Shown here one piece after another: positions 1 to 7,721 of a DNA stretch of 64,000 bases. This stretch comes from Byssovorax sp. GTDB taxonomy: Bacteria; Myxococcota_A; Polyangia; Polyangiales; Polyangiaceae. The notes below the pieces were generated by a model. It did not search any database. It worked only from the letters and a program-made list of their open reading frames with translations, and had not been told where the DNA came from. Positions within the stretch are counted from its first letter, which is position 1. Each line of letters begins with the position of its first letter. Made by a program: the position numbers and the translations under genes. The stretch covers positions 1-64,000 of the forward strand of contig JANYGI010000224.1 in NCBI GenBank assembly GCA_025362495.1, in the 5' to 3' direction.

Positions 1-597
1 CATCACCGCTCGCCTCGCGATGGCCCGTGTCTTCGCCAGCTGGCTCCCGCGCTGTCCGTGCCGCCACCGAGACAACCCCGATCGACGAGTCGACGCGATC
101 ACGAGCCCGTGAAGGCTCGGGGAAAGTTTGCTACAGTAGTGGTAGATGCTGAGGATGGCCGAGTTGATCGTCGCGCCGGCCGGGATCGCGCCGAGGTCGA
201 AGCGCAGCAGCGACTCGCGCTGCGTGCCAGACACGAGGCCGGTGATCAACGCCGCGCTGGTGCCGAAGTTCGAGGCAGGGGTCTTGTTGGCGAGGATCGT
301 GTCGGCCACGATGCCAGAGAGCCCGCGCTGGATGCTGATGCAGACCGGAGCCGCGGTGAGCGCTTCATTCGCCGCCCCCACGGCCTCAGGCGCCTTGCCT
401 CCGACGCTGCCTTGCCCGCCGGCGCCATCCGAGCCGGTGTCTGCGCACCCCGCTCCGACGGCGCCTCCCAGGCCGACGGCGCACCCCACGAAGGCCGCCA
501 TCCGGGCGAGCCTCCCGGATGGCCATAGCCTGGAGCGAGCCGCTCCCTCGCCTCTCGTGTCGCTGTTGTTCACGTCATGCTCCAGCTTCATGTTCAT
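1..597 (-). CDS. DNRLRE-domain lipoprotein, partial and probably broken
   Basis: The frame is open from an ATG at 597 to the window edge (199 codons, no stop). A second ATG in the same frame, two codons on, could also be the start. After a basic stretch comes a hydrophobic segment ending in a Gly-Ala-Gly-Cys lipobox and a Gly/Ser-rich linker, as in myxobacterial surface lipoproteins. The next ~60 residues match the opening of the DNRLRE (CBM96-like) fold: a VADTILANK strand, a NFGTSAAL stretch, then LLRFDLGAIPAGATINSAILSIY. Past about residue 140 the family pattern (usually a V-H-R-V-T and W...TVTW stretch) stops, and it is not found in the other two frames either. The gene may therefore be truncated and fused to unrelated DNA, or may continue differently outside the window. 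DNRLRE proteins are secreted adhesion or carbohydrate-associated proteins; no enzymatic role can be assigned. Confidence 0.6.
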   Translation of the reverse strand, partial: MNMKLEHDVNNSDTRGEGAARSRLWPSGRLARMAAFVGCAVGLGGAVGAGCADTGSDGAGGQGSVGGKAPEAVGAANEALTAAPVCISIQRGLSGIVADTILANKTPASNFGTSAALITGLVSGTQRESLLRFDLGAIPAGATINSAILSIYHYCSKLSPSLHGLVIASTRRSGLSRWRHGQRGSQLAKTRAIARRAVM

Positions 598-1012
598 CCC
601 CCATGGATCTCGATAGCGAGGTTTGGGTAGGAGAATGGAAATATGCAGCTTCATCGACAACCCCGTCACAATTTGGGCGTCAATCGATTTCGCGAATCCG
701 GCGCGCAGGCCTCTAGCGAAAAGGCTTGAAATGAAGGCTCTCTCGTCTTCACGAAATGCGCGCGACGACCGGTCTTTGCCATGGCCGATCGCTCTCGTGA
801 TCACGCCGGCGCGCCGTCTCGGCGCGAGCGCGCACGACGCCGTAATGGAGCGCGGATCAGGCGTATTTCCGCGCTGGGCGCGCAGGAAGTAGCCTGGCGC
901 TGGGCCCCACGAAGCGCGGCCCGGGGGAGGGTCACGCGCGCGAGCTGCAGTGCTTGGAGGGAGTGAAAGGAGGAGGGAGAGAGAGAGGGAGCGCGAGGCG
1001 CCCCCCGCGCGA
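598..1012. other. Non-coding stretch upstream of the DNRLRE gene and downstream of the Hxs precursor
   Basis: I see no convincing gene here. The short frames on both strands lack family features and ribosome sites. It must hold the promoter of the leftward DNRLRE gene at its left end and the 3' end of the Hxs operon at its right end. A purine-rich GAGAGA tract lies near 975-995. No clear terminator hairpin was found. Confidence 0.5.
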
Positions 1013-1291
1013 TTACCAGCTACCGTGGCTGCCGTGCGAGCCGTGGCTCCCGTGCGAGCCGTGGCTGCCGTGCGAGCCGTGGCTGCCGTGCGAGCCGTGG
1101 CTGCCGTGCGAGCCGTGGCTGCCGTGCGAGCAGTGCTGAGCGGGGATCACCCCGCCCACGTCGTCGATTTCCGTCGCGGCGTCGGCGCCGGCGGCTGCCT
1201 TCTCCGAGATGCCACTCTCCGCCTGGGAGAGCATTCCGCTCGGCGAGCGCGCGAAGCTCGGGAGCTTACCGGGACCATTGTTGTTCGTCAT
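1013..1291 (-). CDS. HxsA-like precursor peptide with (Ser-His-Gly)12 tail
   Basis: This 92-residue protein has a leader of about 52 residues (MTNNNGPGKLPSFARSPSGM...) with an acidic stretch (EIDDVGG) and a single Cys. Twelve uninterrupted Ser-His-Gly triplets follow, ending in Ser-Trp. His-Xaa-Ser periodicity is the defining trait of HxsA, substrate of the HxsB/HxsC/HxsD radical SAM system. The adjacent upstream HxsB and HxsD homologues support that reading. The ATG at 1291 is preceded by AAGGAGAG at good spacing, 19 bases after the hxsB stop, so it is the last gene of the operon. The repeats are presumably the modified core; the chemistry is unknown. The histidine-rich tail could also bind metal directly. 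There is no signal peptide. Confidence 0.75.
   Translation of the reverse strand: MTNNNGPGKLPSFARSPSGMLSQAESGISEKAAAGADAATEIDDVGGVIPAQHCSHGSHGSHGSHGSHGSHGSHGSHGSHGSHGSHGSHGSW
1023..1130 (-). repeat. Six tandem 18-bp repeats encoding the Ser-His-Gly tail
   Basis: There are six head-to-tail 18-bp units, each encoding SHGSHG. Five are identical; the unit at 1041-1058 has one synonymous change in a Gly codon. Near-perfect DNA identity points to recent slippage or recombination, so copy number probably varies between strains. Confidence 0.95.
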
Positions 1292-1310
1292 CTCGGCTCT
1301 CCTTGAGGTT

Positions 1311-2813
1311 CTACGAGGCAGCGGAAGCTTGAATGAAGTGCGAGCGCTCGCGCACCGTCGTCCATCGGCGGAGGATCTCCACCGTCGTCGGATCGTCGTC
1401 GCGGAGCTTCTCGAAGAGGAAGTCCTGGATGCCCTTGTGCACGCTGCAGATCGTGCTCTCGCGGGCGCGCCCGAAGATGCTGCCGAGCGAGCGGTGGTTG
1501 TGCTCCGGCTGAATGCCGCAGTACGGCGCGTAGGTGCAGTTGACGCAATCGGGTTGCACCTCGCGAATGGAGGCCATCACGAGGGCGCGCACCGTGGGGT
1601 GCTTCATCAGATCGCGGTACTTCGAGGTCTGCACGTCGCCGATGTGGAACATGCTCTCGCCGGTCTCGGCCATCATCCGGCCCTCGTCGCTCGTGAAGAT
1701 CTTCCCGTCGTAGCTGTAGGCGAGCTGGCCAATCGCCGAGCCGCCGGGGCTGCGAATGTCGAGGAAGTTGGGCTCGTCGTCGCCGAGGATCTTCGTCAGG
1801 AAAATCGACGCGTAGCGCTCGAGCACCTGCTCGCCCTTGCGGTTCTTGTCGAGGATGTGCTCGACCGCGGTGCGGTAGAAGTCGCGGTACGCGGCCCGAT
1901 CGTACTCGACTACCCTGGCCGTCTTGCCGGCGAATCCGAAGGGATCGATGGGGCGGAGGAAGATCGCGCGACACCCGAGGTTGTAATAGGTATCGACGAT
2001 CTCCTTCGGATACTTGAGGGCTTCCCGCGTCGTCGTGAGCAGCGCCTCGACGTGATAGAGAGTCGGATCGAGCCCGAGATCGATGTACGCCTTGTTGACG
2101 CGCTCGATCCACTTCGCGGCCTCGCGGTGCGAGTTGCCGCCGATGAGCACGCGCTGCTTGGTGTGCAGCGCCTCGGGGCCATCGATGCTGGTGCAGATCT
2201 GCACCTTGTTCTCGACGAGGAACGCGAGCTTCGCGTCGTCCATCAGAGCGAGGTTGGTGACCATCGTGAACTCGAGCTGCTTCCCGTAGGCGCGGTTGCG
2301 CGCCAGGGCGTACTCGATGATGTGCTTGACGACGGGGAAGTTCACCAGCGGCTCGCCGCCCTGGAACTCGATCGTCACCGAGGGAGACGTCGACTGCAGG
2401 ATGAGATCGACGGATTTCTCCGCGATCTCGGGCGTCATGTCGGTGTGCACCGCGTCCATGTCGGCGCGGCTGGCGTGGCAGTACACGCAGGTCTCGTTGC
2501 AGCGCAGCGTGACGACGACGATGTGGAGGTTGGGCCCGTAGTTGAGGAACCGCTTCTTGCGGGCCACCCGCGCCACCGTCTTCTCGACATCGACCTTCGA
2601 GCGCACGAAATTCTTCGCGGCGAGGCGGGTATGGAGCGCCGATCCCTCGGCGAACACGCCGCGCGCGAGCTGCCCGAACTCGTCCTGGCTGACGAAGACC
2701 CAGTCGCCGAAATCGTTGGTGAGGAGCACCTCGCCGCCGATCGCGCGGAAGCGAAACGGCATGATGTCGCTGGGCGCTTTCGTCGCGGCGCCGACGTCGG
2801 TGAACGAGATCAC
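1311..2813 (-). CDS. hxsB: His-Xaa-Ser system radical SAM maturase HxsB
   Basis: This is a 500-residue radical SAM enzyme. The N-terminus has the HxsB signature (FRAIGGEVLLTNDFGDWVF), and the radical SAM cluster ligands are C-x3-C-x2-C (CNETCVYC) at about residues 104-111, after NLHIVVVTLRC. A SAM-binding FQGGEPL follows. The C-terminal cysteines (CVNCTYAPYCG near 420-430 and a later Cys) form a SPASM-like auxiliary cluster site. HxsB enzymes are inferred to modify HxsA repeat peptides; the reaction is not known to me. The GTG at 2813 is chosen because it overlaps the hxsD stop (GTGA), giving translational coupling. The upstream in-frame extension reads as a shadow of hxsD. The usual partner HxsC is not present nearby. 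Confidence 0.85.
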   Translation of the reverse strand: MISFTDVGAATKAPSDIMPFRFRAIGGEVLLTNDFGDWVFVSQDEFGQLARGVFAEGSALHTRLAAKNFVRSKVDVEKTVARVARKKRFLNYGPNLHIVVVTLRCNETCVYCHASRADMDAVHTDMTPEIAEKSVDLILQSTSPSVTIEFQGGEPLVNFPVVKHIIEYALARNRAYGKQLEFTMVTNLALMDDAKLAFLVENKVQICTSIDGPEALHTKQRVLIGGNSHREAAKWIERVNKAYIDLGLDPTLYHVEALLTTTREALKYPKEIVDTYYNLGCRAIFLRPIDPFGFAGKTARVVEYDRAAYRDFYRTAVEHILDKNRKGEQVLERYASIFLTKILGDDEPNFLDIRSPGGSAIGQLAYSYDGKIFTSDEGRMMAETGESMFHIGDVQTSKYRDLMKHPTVRALVMASIREVQPDCVNCTYAPYCGIQPEHNHRSLGSIFGRARESTICSVHKGIQDFLFEKLRDDDPTTVEILRRWTTVRERSHFIQASAAS

Positions 2814-3058
2814 GAGGCCACCTCGCCCGCGGAGATCCGCGACTCGATCGTCTTGCCGAGGGCGTAGTTCGCGAGCTCGGCGACCAGCGTCGTCTCGGCG
2901 ATCCCCTGCGCGGCGGTCTCGGCGTTGACGGTCACGCGGACCACGTAGCCGCCGTCTTTCTTCTCGAGATCCATGGTGCCGTAGGCGCCGTAAATCTTCG
3001 CGGCCTCGTCGACGGCGAAGCCATCGTAGAGCTCGTGATGGAAGGTGACCTCGGTCAT
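2810..3058 (-). CDS. hxsD: HxsD family protein (short copy)
   Basis: This small protein has 82 residues. It has the family outline: an N-terminal strand (VTFHHELYDGFAVDEAAKIYG), a central beta hairpin, and a conserved helix near the C-terminus (LVAELANYALGKTIESRI) corresponding to the LLNDYxLRE-type motif of HxsD. HxsD proteins are small accessory proteins of His-Xaa-Ser systems, perhaps binding the leader; their exact role is unproven. The ATG at 3058 overlaps the upstream stop (ATGA), and its own stop overlaps the hxsB GTG, so three genes are translationally coupled. Confidence 0.7.
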   Translation of the reverse strand: MTEVTFHHELYDGFAVDEAAKIYGAYGTMDLEKKDGGYVVRVTVNAETAAQGIAETTLVAELANYALGKTIESRISAGEVAS

Positions 3059-3555
3059 CGAGCTTCTCCGGCGCTGCCCGCGGGGGGCGCCTCGGCCGCC
3101 GCCTCGGCAGCGGGCTCATCGCCCTTCGCGGCGGCCTTCTTCTTCGTGTACTTCTCTTCCCAGCTCATCGCGATTCCGAGCGGATCCTCGAAGGCGCTCT
3201 CCTCGCCGATGTCCATCGCGAGCAGATCGTCGAGGCCGGGCGGGCCAGCAGCGCCGCCGAGGGCGCGCGAGGTGATCGACTCGATGTACGAGCGATTCTC
3301 CTCGACGATTTGCCTCCGCCAGGCCTGGCCGAGCAGCTCGTTCTGGAACTCGCCCGCCAGCGCGCTGGAGTCGGCCCCGGGCGCCTTGCCGCGGAGCGTG
3401 ACGCGCACGCGCTGATCGGCGGCGCGGTCGAGGTGCACGTAGCAGCGATCGATGAAAACGTATGCGGCGCCGTAGATCGCGTCCTTCGGATACAAGCTCT
3501 CGTCGAACTCGAGCTCGACGCTGCCTTCTCCCAGGATGCTCTTGATGTGGCTCAT
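3055..3555 (-). CDS. HxsD-like protein with Ala-rich C-terminal extension
   Basis: The protein has 166 residues. Residues 10-95 follow the HxsD pattern (VELEFDESLYPKDAIYGAAY, then FQNELLGQAWRRQIVEENR). They are followed by an acidic segment (LLAMDIGEESAFEDPLG) and a Lys/Glu/Ala-rich tail. It is a paralogue of the 82-residue HxsD immediately downstream, with which it overlaps by four bases. ATG 3555 has AAGAAGGACG upstream. The longer frame to 3927 begins with low-quality Arg-rich sequence and no ribosome site, so it was rejected. It is the first gene of the operon. Having two HxsD-like proteins suggests a heterodimer, or one protein for the leader and one for the maturase. Confidence 0.7.
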   Translation of the reverse strand: MSHIKSILGEGSVELEFDESLYPKDAIYGAAYVFIDRCYVHLDRAADQRVRVTLRGKAPGADSSALAGEFQNELLGQAWRRQIVEENRSYIESITSRALGGAAGPPGLDDLLAMDIGEESAFEDPLGIAMSWEEKYTKKKAAAKGDEPAAEAAAEAPPAGSAGEAR

Positions 3556-3954
3556 GGATCGTCCTTCTTGACTCGCTCGGCTCGCTCGCCGCCAGCTCGG
3601 GATGGTGCCACGAGATGCGCCGCGGCGGCCAGCAGATAGGACATATCCGGAAGGCACGAGACGCCACAAACGGGGCGCGATCGTCGAGCGATGCGCGCGT
3701 CGTGTGATTGTGTTGTGGGGCTTGCAGGGGCGAGCCCACCGCGCCTGCCCCGTGGCTGCCTGTCGCTCTTCGCCGGCGGGCGATGGGCAGTGTGCTTCGA
3801 CACGCGACGCGGGCCCCGCGACGCGCTGTCCCGGAGCGGGATCGTCGTCGGCGGGCCGGGGGCACAACGGCGACTGACGTCGTTCGCCGTTGCCACCCTC
3901 ACGCGCGCGGCGCGCGTCGAGTCTCACTGCTGGAGAGCGTGATTGATGAAGCGT
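3556..3954. other. Intergenic region carrying the Hxs operon promoter
   Basis: This is 399 bases between the stop of the Tat-exported protein and the first Hxs gene, both on the minus strand. I find no credible gene on either strand. It should contain the Hxs operon promoter, but no consensus -35/-10 or -24/-12 element is obvious. Confidence 0.5.
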
Positions 3955-4491
3955 TCAGACCGCGGGCGAGGACTCGTTCGCGGCCACCGCGAGGCGGGGT
4001 TGCTCGCTGATCATGCTGCCACCGAAGCGAGCCGTCCGCTCCGCGTGCGTGAGCAGGCCCTCGACGGGGCTGCCCTTGCCGTTGGTCTCGAGGATCTGCG
4101 CCAGCGTCATCGCCGCGAGCCCCTGCTCCTCGGCCGTGGGCATCCATCCGTCGCCGGAGTTGCACACGTAAATCGACAGCTCGCCCACGTCGGCCGGGGG
4201 GCGCGGCGCCAGCGGCGATGAGTCACGCGCGAGAACCTCGAGCGAGAACTCGTGTCCGTCGTCGGCGCGGACAGCCACCGTGAGGGCACCGTGCTCGACC
4301 GGGTGAATCGCCGCCACCGTCCACCGGGCGAACCTGGAGCCGACGGTGAGAGGAGCGAGCAGGGCTTCTGGAGTCACCGGGGTCGCGGCCCCAGCCACGT
4401 TCGAAGCCTGCGCCGCTCCGGTGATCATTGCCCCTGCCAGGACACCGGCGCCGAGTCCAAGTGCAGTCCGTCGCGAGATGCCGTCAAGCAT
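3955..4491 (-). CDS. Tat-exported protein of unknown function
   Basis: A 178-residue protein starts with a twin-arginine signal (RR at residues 7-8, SRRTALGLGAG, a hydrophobic stretch, then AAQA cleavage region), so it is exported folded, perhaps with a cofactor. The mature part has two halves. The first is beta-rich (SRFARWTVAAIHPVEHGALTV, DDGHEFSLEVLARD). The second has a lone Cys (IYVCNSGDGWMPT) and an EEQGLAAMTLAQILETNGKGSP helix. I do not recognise the family. It lies 123 bases from, and divergent to, a double radical SAM protein, so the two probably share a control region. It could be that enzyme's substrate or partner, which is inference from position only. Confidence 0.65.
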   Translation of the reverse strand: MLDGISRRTALGLGAGVLAGAMITGAAQASNVAGAATPVTPEALLAPLTVGSRFARWTVAAIHPVEHGALTVAVRADDGHEFSLEVLARDSSPLAPRPPADVGELSIYVCNSGDGWMPTAEEQGLAAMTLAQILETNGKGSPVEGLLTHAERTARFGGSMISEQPRLAVAANESSPAV

Positions 4492-4614
4492 GTTCGTCCT
4501 CCGTTTAAACTTCAGAAGAGCACGGGGCCTCGCCGCTCGTCAATGGCGAGTTCTTTTTGCCGGGGCGAAAGTCGGCGTGGCAGCGCGCGAATTCCGACTA
4601 GGATCGGCCACATC

Positions 4615-6978
4615 ATGGGCGCCCTCGCGATTGTCTTCCCCCCGCTTCGCGTCTCCCGCGACTTCATCGACTACCCCTACTTCGCGGACCTCGGCGCCGT
4701 GCAGGCGGCGGCCGTCGTGCGCGGAGCGGGCTTCGAGCCAGCGCTCGTCGACGCGCTGGCAATGCCCGGCGCGACGCTGATCCCCCTCGACGAAGGGTAC
4801 GTGCGGCTCGGCGTCACCGCGGCGGAGGTGATCGATCGCGTGCCCGCGGGCGCCTCGGCGATCGTCGTCGCGTTCACGCCATTTCATCGGCCACCGGCGC
4901 GTGATCCGCTCCTCGCCGAGGTGCTCGAAGGGCTGCGCGCGCGGCACCCCGCGACGCCGATCCTCCTCGCCGATCTCTACCAGAGCGGGCAGCACGTGGT
5001 CGACGCGCCGCCGCTGTCGACGCTCGGCGCGTACCCCGAGGTCGACGTCTTCGTCCGCTACGAAGCAGAGGCCTTGCTGCCCGCGCTGCTGACGGAGCTT
5101 GTCGCCGGCGGTCGACCCGCCGCGCCGTATTTCCTCGATGGAGGCGAGCCTTCACCGCTCGACGATCTCCCCCTCCCCGCCTGGGATCTCGTGGATCTCG
5201 ACGCTTATTTCCGGTTCCACGAGGCGGTGATCACGGGCCTGGGGCGGCCGAGCTGGGCCTTCCCGCTCGGCGGGCACAGCGCGCCGGTGCTGACGAGCCG
5301 GGGCTGCCCGTACCGCTGCGTGCACTGCTCCTCCAACCCCACCTCGCGCAAGGACGGCAAGCTCGTCGCGCCGAAGACGCAGCGCCGCTACTCGCCCGCG
5401 TACCTCGATCGTCTCTTCGGTGATCTGCGCGCGCGCGGCGTCCGTCGCGTCCACCTCATCGACGAGCTCGTCAACGTGAACGAGCGGCACTTCGACGCGG
5501 TGATGGACCTGCTCACGAAGCACGATCTCCGCTTCGAGATCCCCAACGGGATGCGCGCCGATTACATCCTCCCGGCGCACTTCGAGGCCATGCGCGGCCG
5601 CCTGACGACGCTGAGCGTGAGCGCCGAGAGCGGCGTGCAGCGCGTCGTCGACGAGGTCGTCGACAAGAAGCTCGATCTGAAGGCGATCACCGAGGCAGCG
5701 AAGGGCGCGCAGGCCCACGGCATCCCGATGCTGGTGCACTTCATGATCGGCCTCCCCGGCGAGACCAAGGCCGAGATCAACGGCACGCTCGAGCTGGCGC
5801 TCAAGCTGAGCGAGGACACCGGCGCGCGGCCGAGCGTGCAGTTCGCGACGCCGCTCCCGGGCACGCGCCTCGCCGCGATGGGCCGCGAGAGCGCGCGCGT
5901 GCTGCCGCTGATCACCGACTACGGGCCGCACTTCCAGCAGAAGCCGTCGATGGCGACCGACGCCGTGACGCTGGAGGAGCTCGCGAAGTTCAAGTGGACG
6001 TTCGACGCGCGGATGGCCGCGACCGAGGGCCCGAAGAAGGTGATCATGAACGTCACCTACAAGTGCAACAACCGCTGCACGTTCTGCGCGACGGGCACCC
6101 GCACCCAGTTCGACGGCGACTACGATCGGCAGCGCGAGATGCTGGTGAAATACCGCAAGCTCGACGTCGCCCTGCTCGACTTCGACGGCGGCGAGCCCAC
6201 GCTGAACCCCAACCTCTTCGCCCTGACGAAGTTCGCGCGCAAGATCGGCTACGAGAAGGTCAACGTCACGACCAACGCGCGGATGGCCAGCTACGACGAG
6301 TTCGCGACCAGCTTCGTCCACTCGGGCGTGACGTCGATCCTCACCTCGATCCACGGACCCGACGCGCAGACGCACGCGCAGAACGTCGGCGTCGCCGAGG
6401 CCTTCGATCAGACCTGTGCTGGCGTGCGCAACATCGTCCGCCTCGCCCCGCCGCACGTCGAGCTCGGCGCCAACATCACGATCACCAAGTCGAACTACAA
6501 GAAGCTCGGCGACGTCGCGCAGCTCGTGCTCGACCTTGGCCTCGCCTGGTTCAACATCCAGTTCCTCACGCCGTTCGGCCGGGCCACGAGCTCGATTTGC
6601 CCCGACACGCAGGAGGCCGCCGACGTCGCGATGCGGGTCATCGACGCCTTCGAGGACCGGATCAAATTCCAGGTGATAAACCTGCCCTTCTGCTTCATGC
6701 CCGGCTACGAGCGCTACCTCATGGGCGACATGCTCAAGCTCGAGCGGCACATGCTCTTCGTGAACAACGAGGAGGTGAACCTCTTCGACTACCTGCGCGA
6801 GCGCCGCGTGCGCAAGCCGGTCTGCGAAGGGTGCCCGCACTCGATTTTCTGCGGCGGCTTCTACGAGCTCGAGGACGTGCCCGAGCCGACCTGGCTGATC
6901 ACCCCGGAGGACCTGGTGCGCAAGATCGCCGCCGACGTACCGCGAGCCAGCGCCGAGATCCCGCGCGTGCCCGTCTGA
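4615..6978 (+). CDS. Tandem radical SAM protein with N-terminal B12-binding-like domain
   Basis: A 787-residue protein has three parts. Residues 1-190 look like a cobalamin-binding-type Rossmann domain (FADLGAVQAAAVVRGAGFEPALVDALAMPG, later VDVFVRYEAEALLPALL), but no DxHxxG-type B12 signature was recognised. Radical SAM domain 1 carries CPYRCVHC at about 232-239 and the HFMIGLPGET motif typical of B12-radical SAM proteins. Radical SAM domain 2 carries CNNRCTFC at about 484-491, FDGGEPT, and a C-terminal cysteine cluster (CEGCPHSIFCGG near 737) like a shortened SPASM. Two complete cluster motifs in one chain suggest two sequential reactions on one substrate. ATG 4615 is chosen because the longer frame runs into the divergent Tat gene. 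The role is unknown; peptide modification is the best guess given the neighbouring Hxs genes. Confidence 0.8.
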   Translation: MGALAIVFPPLRVSRDFIDYPYFADLGAVQAAAVVRGAGFEPALVDALAMPGATLIPLDEGYVRLGVTAAEVIDRVPAGASAIVVAFTPFHRPPARDPLLAEVLEGLRARHPATPILLADLYQSGQHVVDAPPLSTLGAYPEVDVFVRYEAEALLPALLTELVAGGRPAAPYFLDGGEPSPLDDLPLPAWDLVDLDAYFRFHEAVITGLGRPSWAFPLGGHSAPVLTSRGCPYRCVHCSSNPTSRKDGKLVAPKTQRRYSPAYLDRLFGDLRARGVRRVHLIDELVNVNERHFDAVMDLLTKHDLRFEIPNGMRADYILPAHFEAMRGRLTTLSVSAESGVQRVVDEVVDKKLDLKAITEAAKGAQAHGIPMLVHFMIGLPGETKAEINGTLELALKLSEDTGARPSVQFATPLPGTRLAAMGRESARVLPLITDYGPHFQQKPSMATDAVTLEELAKFKWTFDARMAATEGPKKVIMNVTYKCNNRCTFCATGTRTQFDGDYDRQREMLVKYRKLDVALLDFDGGEPTLNPNLFALTKFARKIGYEKVNVTTNARMASYDEFATSFVHSGVTSILTSIHGPDAQTHAQNVGVAEAFDQTCAGVRNIVRLAPPHVELGANITITKSNYKKLGDVAQLVLDLGLAWFNIQFLTPFGRATSSICPDTQEAADVAMRVIDAFEDRIKFQVINLPFCFMPGYERYLMGDMLKLERHMLFVNNEEVNLFDYLRERRVRKPVCEGCPHSIFCGGFYELEDVPEPTWLITPEDLVRKIAADVPRASAEIPRVPV

Positions 6979-7014
6979 ACGGGGCGGCGCCGCGAGGCTC
7001 CGCGCCCTCGGCCA

Positions 7015-7398
7015 TCACAGCGAGAGCTGAGCCAGGATCTCGCTGGCCGGCATCGCGCCGCTGAGCCGCGCGGACTCCTTCCCGCCGCGAAACAAGATCA
7101 TCGTGGGGATGCTGCGGATCCCGAAGCGCGAAGCGACCTCGGGGAGCGCCTCGGTGTCGACCTTGGCCACGATCAGGCGTCCGACCTGCCCCTTGGCGAT
7201 CTTCTCGAGCTCCGGGGCGACCGTCCGGCAGGGACCGCACCACGCCGCCCAGAAGTCGACGAGGACGGGCGCTGGAGCGTCGCGGACGAGCTCGTCGAAG
7301 TCCTCGGCGCTGGCGAGCGCGATCGGTCGTTGCAGCGGGAGCAGCGGTGTCTTGCACGCGGCGCAGCTCGCCTTCTCGGCGGCGCGTGACGCGGGCAA
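7015..7398 (-). CDS. Thioredoxin (thioredoxin-2/TrxC type) with interrupted zinc finger
   Basis: Read from TTG 7398 this is 127 residues, a full thioredoxin fold with the WCGPC active site (Cys54 and Cys57), the VDFWAAWC strand and the cis-proline region RSIPTMILF. A preceding CAAC (Cys12, Cys15) is the second half of the four-Cys zinc site of thioredoxin 2. The first half is encoded just upstream from an ATG at 7437 (M-I-V-P-C-stop-S-C) but is split by an in-frame TGA. Either translation starts at TTG 7398, with a GAGG about nine bases upstream, or the gene is recoded or damaged. The active site is intact, so the oxidoreductase function is probably retained. It is convergent with the double radical SAM gene. 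Confidence 0.8.
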   Translation of the reverse strand: MPASRAAEKASCAACKTPLLPLQRPIALASAEDFDELVRDAPAPVLVDFWAAWCGPCRTVAPELEKIAKGQVGRLIVAKVDTEALPEVASRFGIRSIPTMILFRGGKESARLSGAMPASEILAQLSL

Positions 7399-7437
7399 CC
7401 GGTTGGACCTCGAGCACGATCAACACGGGACGATCAT
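7399..7437 (-). other. TrxC 5' extension with in-frame TGA at codon 6
   Basis: In the thioredoxin frame, ATG (7437-7435) follows GAGG at eight to eleven bases. It reads Met-Ile-Val-Pro-Cys, TGA (7422-7420), Ser-Cys-Ser-Arg-Ser-Asn-Arg, then the TTG. Cys-x-x-Cys at this place is the conserved first zinc half-site of thioredoxin 2. A CGA-to-TGA transition would explain the stop. Confidence 0.6.
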
Positions 7438-7721
7438 GGAAACCTCACAATCGCAGAGCAAGATGAGGCGGCGCCCCGCTCCGTCAAGCCAGGGCGTGAA
7501 CACGGCGCGAGGCGTGATCACTCGTGCGCTTCGCGATGAATCCCCACCGCCACGCCGTTGACGGGAGAGCGTGAGAGTGGAGCTTGACGCTTTCACTGCA
7601 AATAGTTCGTACACTAAATTTATTCTTGCGATCGATGTCGGTTGCGCCTACGAAGCGCCCATCGGCGGTGGGCGGGCCAGGCGGGAACCTGAGCCCTGGA
7701 TCCGCACGCCTGGAGGGAACC

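Noticed and set aside
146..616. Plus-strand 156-codon frame at the left end
   Set aside because: Antisense to the DNRLRE lipoprotein, which has signal peptide and family motifs.
1023..1130. Repeat array as a CRISPR
   Set aside because: Units abut with no spacers and keep reading frame.
954..1139. Plus-strand frame with PWLPCE repeats
   Set aside because: Antisense reading of the Ser-His-Gly repeats; the minus-strand gene has the ribosome site and operon context.
3556..3927. N-terminal extension of the HxsD-like protein
   Set aside because: Low-complexity Arg-rich sequence, no ribosome site; ATG 3555 has a good one.
5152..6840. 562-codon antisense frame over the double radical SAM gene
   Set aside because: Shadow of codon bias; both radical SAM motifs lie on the other strand.
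7420..7422. Selenocysteine at the TrxC TGA
   Set aside because: No SECIS-like hairpin recognised; Arg (CGA) by a single transition, or a TTG start, is simpler.
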